Part shown: piece by piece, positions 5,811-7,976 of the stretch
How positions within the stretch are numbered: the stretch's first letter is position 1
How the letters are laid out: each line of letters begins with the position of its first letter
Assembly: GCA_021802185.1 (NCBI GenBank)
Contig: JAKAAV010000088.1
Location: forward strand, 1-7,976
From: Chloroflexota bacterium
GTDB lineage: Bacteria > Chloroflexota > Limnocylindria > Limnocylindrales > CSP1-4
Direction: 5' to 3'
DNA: 7,976 nucleotides
Notes under the pieces: model-generated
Databases searched by the model: none
What the model saw: only the letters and a program-made list of their open reading frames with translations
What the model was told of the DNA's origin: nothing
Position numbers and translations under genes: made by a program

Positions 5811-5906
5811 GTCGCGGAGCCCGTGCGAGCGGTCGCAGCCGGCGAGAGACGCCCCGGCATGCGCCGGCGGCTCGGCTGGGATGTGCTCCGCGTGCCGCGG
5901 CGCGCC

Positions 5907-7067
5907 TCACACGGCCTGCACGCGCGACCGCAATGGCTCGCCGTGCAGGGACAGCAGCGCGGGCGTCGAGACGATGGCGGCGACGGCGCACGCTGACGCC
6001 GCCGCGCAGCCGACGATCAGCGCGAGCGGCGCGCCGGCGGCCTGGGCGGTGGCGCCCGCCCAGAGGCTGCCGATCGGCGTGACCCCGAACGACGTCAGCA
6101 CGTACAGGCTCAGGATCCGGCCGCGCAGCCGGCCCGGAGAGAGGAGCTGGACGAGCGTGTTCGCGCTCGTGTAGTACCAGACCTGGGCCGCGCCGGCGAC
6201 CGCGAGCGCGATGCACGACACGGCCACCGACGACGACAGCGCGAAGCCGGCCACAGCGACGACCAGCACGCCCAGCCCGGCGAGCATGAGCCGCGCGTCC
6301 CCGCCCGCGGGCCGGAGGATCGCGACCGACAGCGCGCCGCACAGCGCGCCGGTCCCCATCGCGGCGGTCAGCAGCCCGAGGCCGGGGGCGCCGATGTCCA
6401 GGACGTCGGCCGCAAAGACCGGCAGCAACGTGAGGTACGGCAGCACGAACGTCGTCGGGACGGCGGCGAGCACGACGAGCACGAGCAGAAGCCGCTGGCG
6501 GCGGACGTATCGCAGACCGTCGAGCAGGTGCCCCCACAGGCTCTGCTCCACCCGATCGAGCGCGGCGTCCGAGGGCAGCCGGATCCGGGTCAGCACGAAC
6601 ACGACCGCGCCGAAGCTCGCCGCGTTGAGCCAGAAGCTTGTCGCCTCGCCGACGAGCCCGATGAGGACGCCGGCGACGACCGGGCCGATGACGCGCGACA
6701 GGTTGAACTGCGCGCTGTTGAGCGCGATCGCGTTCCCGACCGCCTCGCGGCCGACGAGCGCGGGCACGATCGCCTGGAACGCCGGGCTGGCAAGCGCCTG
6801 CGCGGTCCCGGCGAGCAGCGCGATCAGGGCGATCTGCCAGTACTGCACGACGTGCGTCATCGTGAGCAGCGCCAGGAGCCCGGCGAACGCCCCCTGCGCG
6901 ATCTGACTGGCGGTAAGCAGGCGGCGACGATCCAGCCGGTCGGCGAGCACGCCGGCGTACAGCGACAGCAGCAGCACCGGCGCGGTCGAGATCGCGGAGA
7001 TCAGCCCGAGCAGGCCGGCGGAGCCGGTCAGCTGCAGGACGAGCCACCCGAGGGCCGTCGTCTGCAT
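5907..7067 (-). CDS. MFS exporter of the MFS_3/EntS-like type; real N-terminus probably upstream of this ATG
   Basis: From the first ATG (7067) the product has 386 residues and is mostly hydrophobic. Visible motifs are the MFS motif A loop GVLADRLDRRR at residues 39-49, a motif C-like RVIGPVVAG at 125-133, and a central loop LWGHLLDGLRYVRR at 177-190, typical of the MFS_3 exporters (enterobactin exporter EntS, macrolide and multidrug permeases). The role is probably proton-driven export of a small molecule; the substrate is not predictable. The ATG at 7067 falls inside the first membrane helix. The same frame continues upstream without a stop to 7158 and encodes a typical family N-terminus (LPALRAPDYRLYLGGAFVS, then NIGSW), so about 28 residues are missing from the ATG version. 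No ATG, GTG or TTG exists in that extension. An ACG at 7151-7149, five bases after AGGGGA (7162-7157), or a CTG at 7139 are the candidates. The gene abuts the M16 stop and is probably co-transcribed with it. Confidence 0.85.
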   Translation of the reverse strand: MQTTALGWLVLQLTGSAGLLGLISAISTAPVLLLSLYAGVLADRLDRRRLLTASQIAQGAFAGLLALLTMTHVVQYWQIALIALLAGTAQALASPAFQAIVPALVGREAVGNAIALNSAQFNLSRVIGPVVAGVLIGLVGEATSFWLNAASFGAVVFVLTRIRLPSDAALDRVEQSLWGHLLDGLRYVRRQRLLLVLVVLAAVPTTFVLPYLTLLPVFAADVLDIGAPGLGLLTAAMGTGALCGALSVAILRPAGGDARLMLAGLGVLVVAVAGFALSSSVAVSCIALAVAGAAQVWYYTSANTLVQLLSPGRLRGRILSLYVLTSFGVTPIGSLWAGATAQAAGAPLALIVGCAAASACAVAAIVSTPALLSLHGEPLRSRVQAV

Positions 7068-7148
7068 CCACGATCCGATGTTCGAGACGAAGGCGCCGCC
7101 CAGGTACAGCCGGTAATCCGGCGCCCGGAGAGCCGGCAGTCGCGCGGC

Positions 7149-7162
7149 CGTCGGTGTCCCCT
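7149..7162 (-). promoter_or_regulatory. Shine-Dalgarno-like AGGGGA with ACG at the expected start position of the MFS gene
   Basis: On the minus strand AGGGGA (7162-7157) overlaps the TAG stop of the M16 gene. It is followed by a five-base spacer CACCG and then ACG (7151-7149), in frame with the conserved MFS N-terminus. The geometry is that of a good ribosome binding site with a start codon, except that the triplet is ACG rather than ATG. It may be a rare non-standard start, a mutated start or a base error. Confidence 0.4.
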
Positions 7163-7976
7163 ACCGGCTCTCGGCGGGCGCGATCTCCTCGCCGCCTGCA
7201 TCGCCGTTGGTCGCCTCGCCCGCGGCGGAACCCTCCGGAACCTGCCCGGCCAGCACCGGGTCGTGGATGACCTCGACCTCGCCGATCTCGCGCAGCCCGG
7301 CCTCGATCCTCGCGGCGTCTCCGACGACCACGACGCGAGCGTCTGACGCCCGCACGTGTGCCGCAGCCGCGAGGACCTGGGCCGCGGTCACGGCCGCGAT
7401 GGCCGGCCGGTACAGGTCGAGCTCGTCGTCCGGGAGGCCCAGTGCGACGAGCCCGGAGATCGCGCTCGCCACCTGCGAGGCCGTCTCGAACCGCAGCGGG
7501 AACACGCCGATGAGGAAGTCGCGCGCGGCGTCGAGCTCGGCGGCGGTCGGCGGCTCCTCGGGCATGCGCGCGAGCACGTCGAGCGCGTCGCGCACGGCCG
7601 GCGCGGTGACCTCGGTCTGCACCGCCATCCGGACGGCGAACGGTCCCGGCACCCGGCGGAGGTCGAAGCCGGCGTGGACGGCGTACGTGTACCCGCGTTC
7701 CTCGCGGAGCAGCCGCTGCAGACGCGAGTCGAACAGCCCGCCGAGGATCGCGCTCATGACGACGACGGCGTGGTAGTCGGGGATGCGCCGCGCGAGCCCG
7801 ACGTGTCCGATCCGGACCTCGGTCTGCGGGGAACCGGGCCGGTCGACGATGACGACGCGCGGGCCACCGACTGCCGGCGTGGCGTCGAGCGGCACCGGCG
7901 CGGGCAGATCGCCCGCCGACGTCCACGAGCCGAACCGCTCCGCGACGAGGTCGACGACGGGAAGGTCGGCGAGGTC
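7161..7976 (-). CDS. M16-family peptidase, C-terminal part (5' end beyond window)
   Basis: The frame is open from the right edge to a TAG at 7163-7161, giving 271 visible residues; the true start lies outside the window. Visible family features are the beta/alpha core of an M16 (pitrilysin/processing-peptidase-like) C-terminal domain: a segment beginning GSPQTEVRIGHVG near residues 48-60, ILGGLFDSRLQRLLRE near 76-91, and the RGYTYAV motif near 94-100, which in this family supplies the Arg/Tyr pair completing the active site or pairing with the catalytic half. The zinc motif HxxEH is not in the visible part. It would be upstream if this is a roughly 420-450 residue single protein, or in a separate partner gene if this is the non-catalytic subunit. 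The last 30 residues are an acidic Gly/Ala-rich tail without fold signal. The MFS gene follows immediately in the same frame. Family assignment is confident; peptidase activity cannot be judged from this half. Confidence 0.85.
   Translation of the reverse strand, partial: DLADLPVVDLVAERFGSWTSAGDLPAPVPLDATPAVGGPRVVIVDRPGSPQTEVRIGHVGLARRIPDYHAVVVMSAILGGLFDSRLQRLLREERGYTYAVHAGFDLRRVPGPFAVRMAVQTEVTAPAVRDALDVLARMPEEPPTAAELDAARDFLIGVFPLRFETASQVASAISGLVALGLPDDELDLYRPAIAAVTAAQVLAAAAHVRASDARVVVVGDAARIEAGLREIGEVEVIHDPVLAGQVPEGSAAGEATNGDAGGEEIAPAESR

Noticed and set aside
5174..5860. N-terminal extension of the sensor kinase frame up to 5860
   Set aside because: It overlaps the PfkB-like gene in another frame and is low-complexity Arg-rich sequence.
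5854..5867. CCGGC/GCCGG stem in the MFS to PfkB-like gap
   Set aside because: Only 5 bp, with no T-run; likely chance.
5170..7926. A 918-codon minus-strand open frame running through the PfkB-like gene and onward across the MFS and M16 genes
   Set aside because: Only its last 200 codons resemble a protein family. The rest is Arg/Gly/Ala-rich shadow of two well-supported genes in another frame, as expected in very GC-rich DNA.
1..7976. CRISPR array, tRNA, rRNA, insertion sequence or integrase
   Set aside because: No spaced repeat series, cloverleaf, rRNA block, transposase motif or terminal inverted repeats were seen; the only clear tandem repeat is the two-copy unit at 723-793.

Overview
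The window is a very GC-rich, densely packed stretch in which every supported gene lies on the minus strand. Codon composition, GTG starts, SD-less (possibly leaderless) starts and a close relative of the mycobacterial DevR/DosR regulator point to Actinomycetota. A deep-branching soil or environmental lineage such as Thermoleophilia would fit, but this is inference because no rRNA or marker gene is present.

In transcription order (high to low coordinates) the layout is as follows. (1) 7976-7161: C-terminal part of an M16 zinc-peptidase-family protein that runs off the window. (2) About 7151-5907: a drug/siderophore-type MFS exporter directly abutting the peptidase stop, with an odd start region. 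(3) A tight three-gene unit: a short PfkB-like protein that appears to have lost its catalytic Asp (5772-5170), a GAF-containing sensor histidine kinase of the DosS/DosT type (5173-3548) and a DevR/DosR-type response regulator (3531-2860). A plausible promoter (5782-5810) sits immediately in front of the PfkB-like gene. (4) 2727-1453: an acetyl-CoA hydrolase/4-hydroxybutyrate CoA-transferase-family enzyme, followed by a strong hairpin. (5) 1296-919: a stand-alone receiver domain. (6) 615-160: an ATP-binding-type universal stress protein (Usp), followed by two strong inverted repeats. The 303-bp gap ahead of usp carries a perfect 33-bp tandem repeat.

The main interest is the combination. In Mycobacterium tuberculosis a PfkB kinase, a Usp and DosT are encoded side by side within the DosR hypoxia/NO regulon. 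Here a PfkB-like protein, a DosT-like kinase, a DevR-like regulator, a CoA-transferase, a lone receiver and a Usp lie on one strand within about 5.6 kb. The sensor keeps the residues equivalent to the DosS haem ligand His149 and Tyr171 with identical spacing, and has the DosT-type Gly at the Glu87 position. The simplest reading is an oxygen/redox-responsive locus, with the CoA-transferase and Usp as candidate outputs and the degenerate PfkB-like protein as a possible sensory or regulatory accessory. Joint regulation is inference: I found no canonical DosR box.
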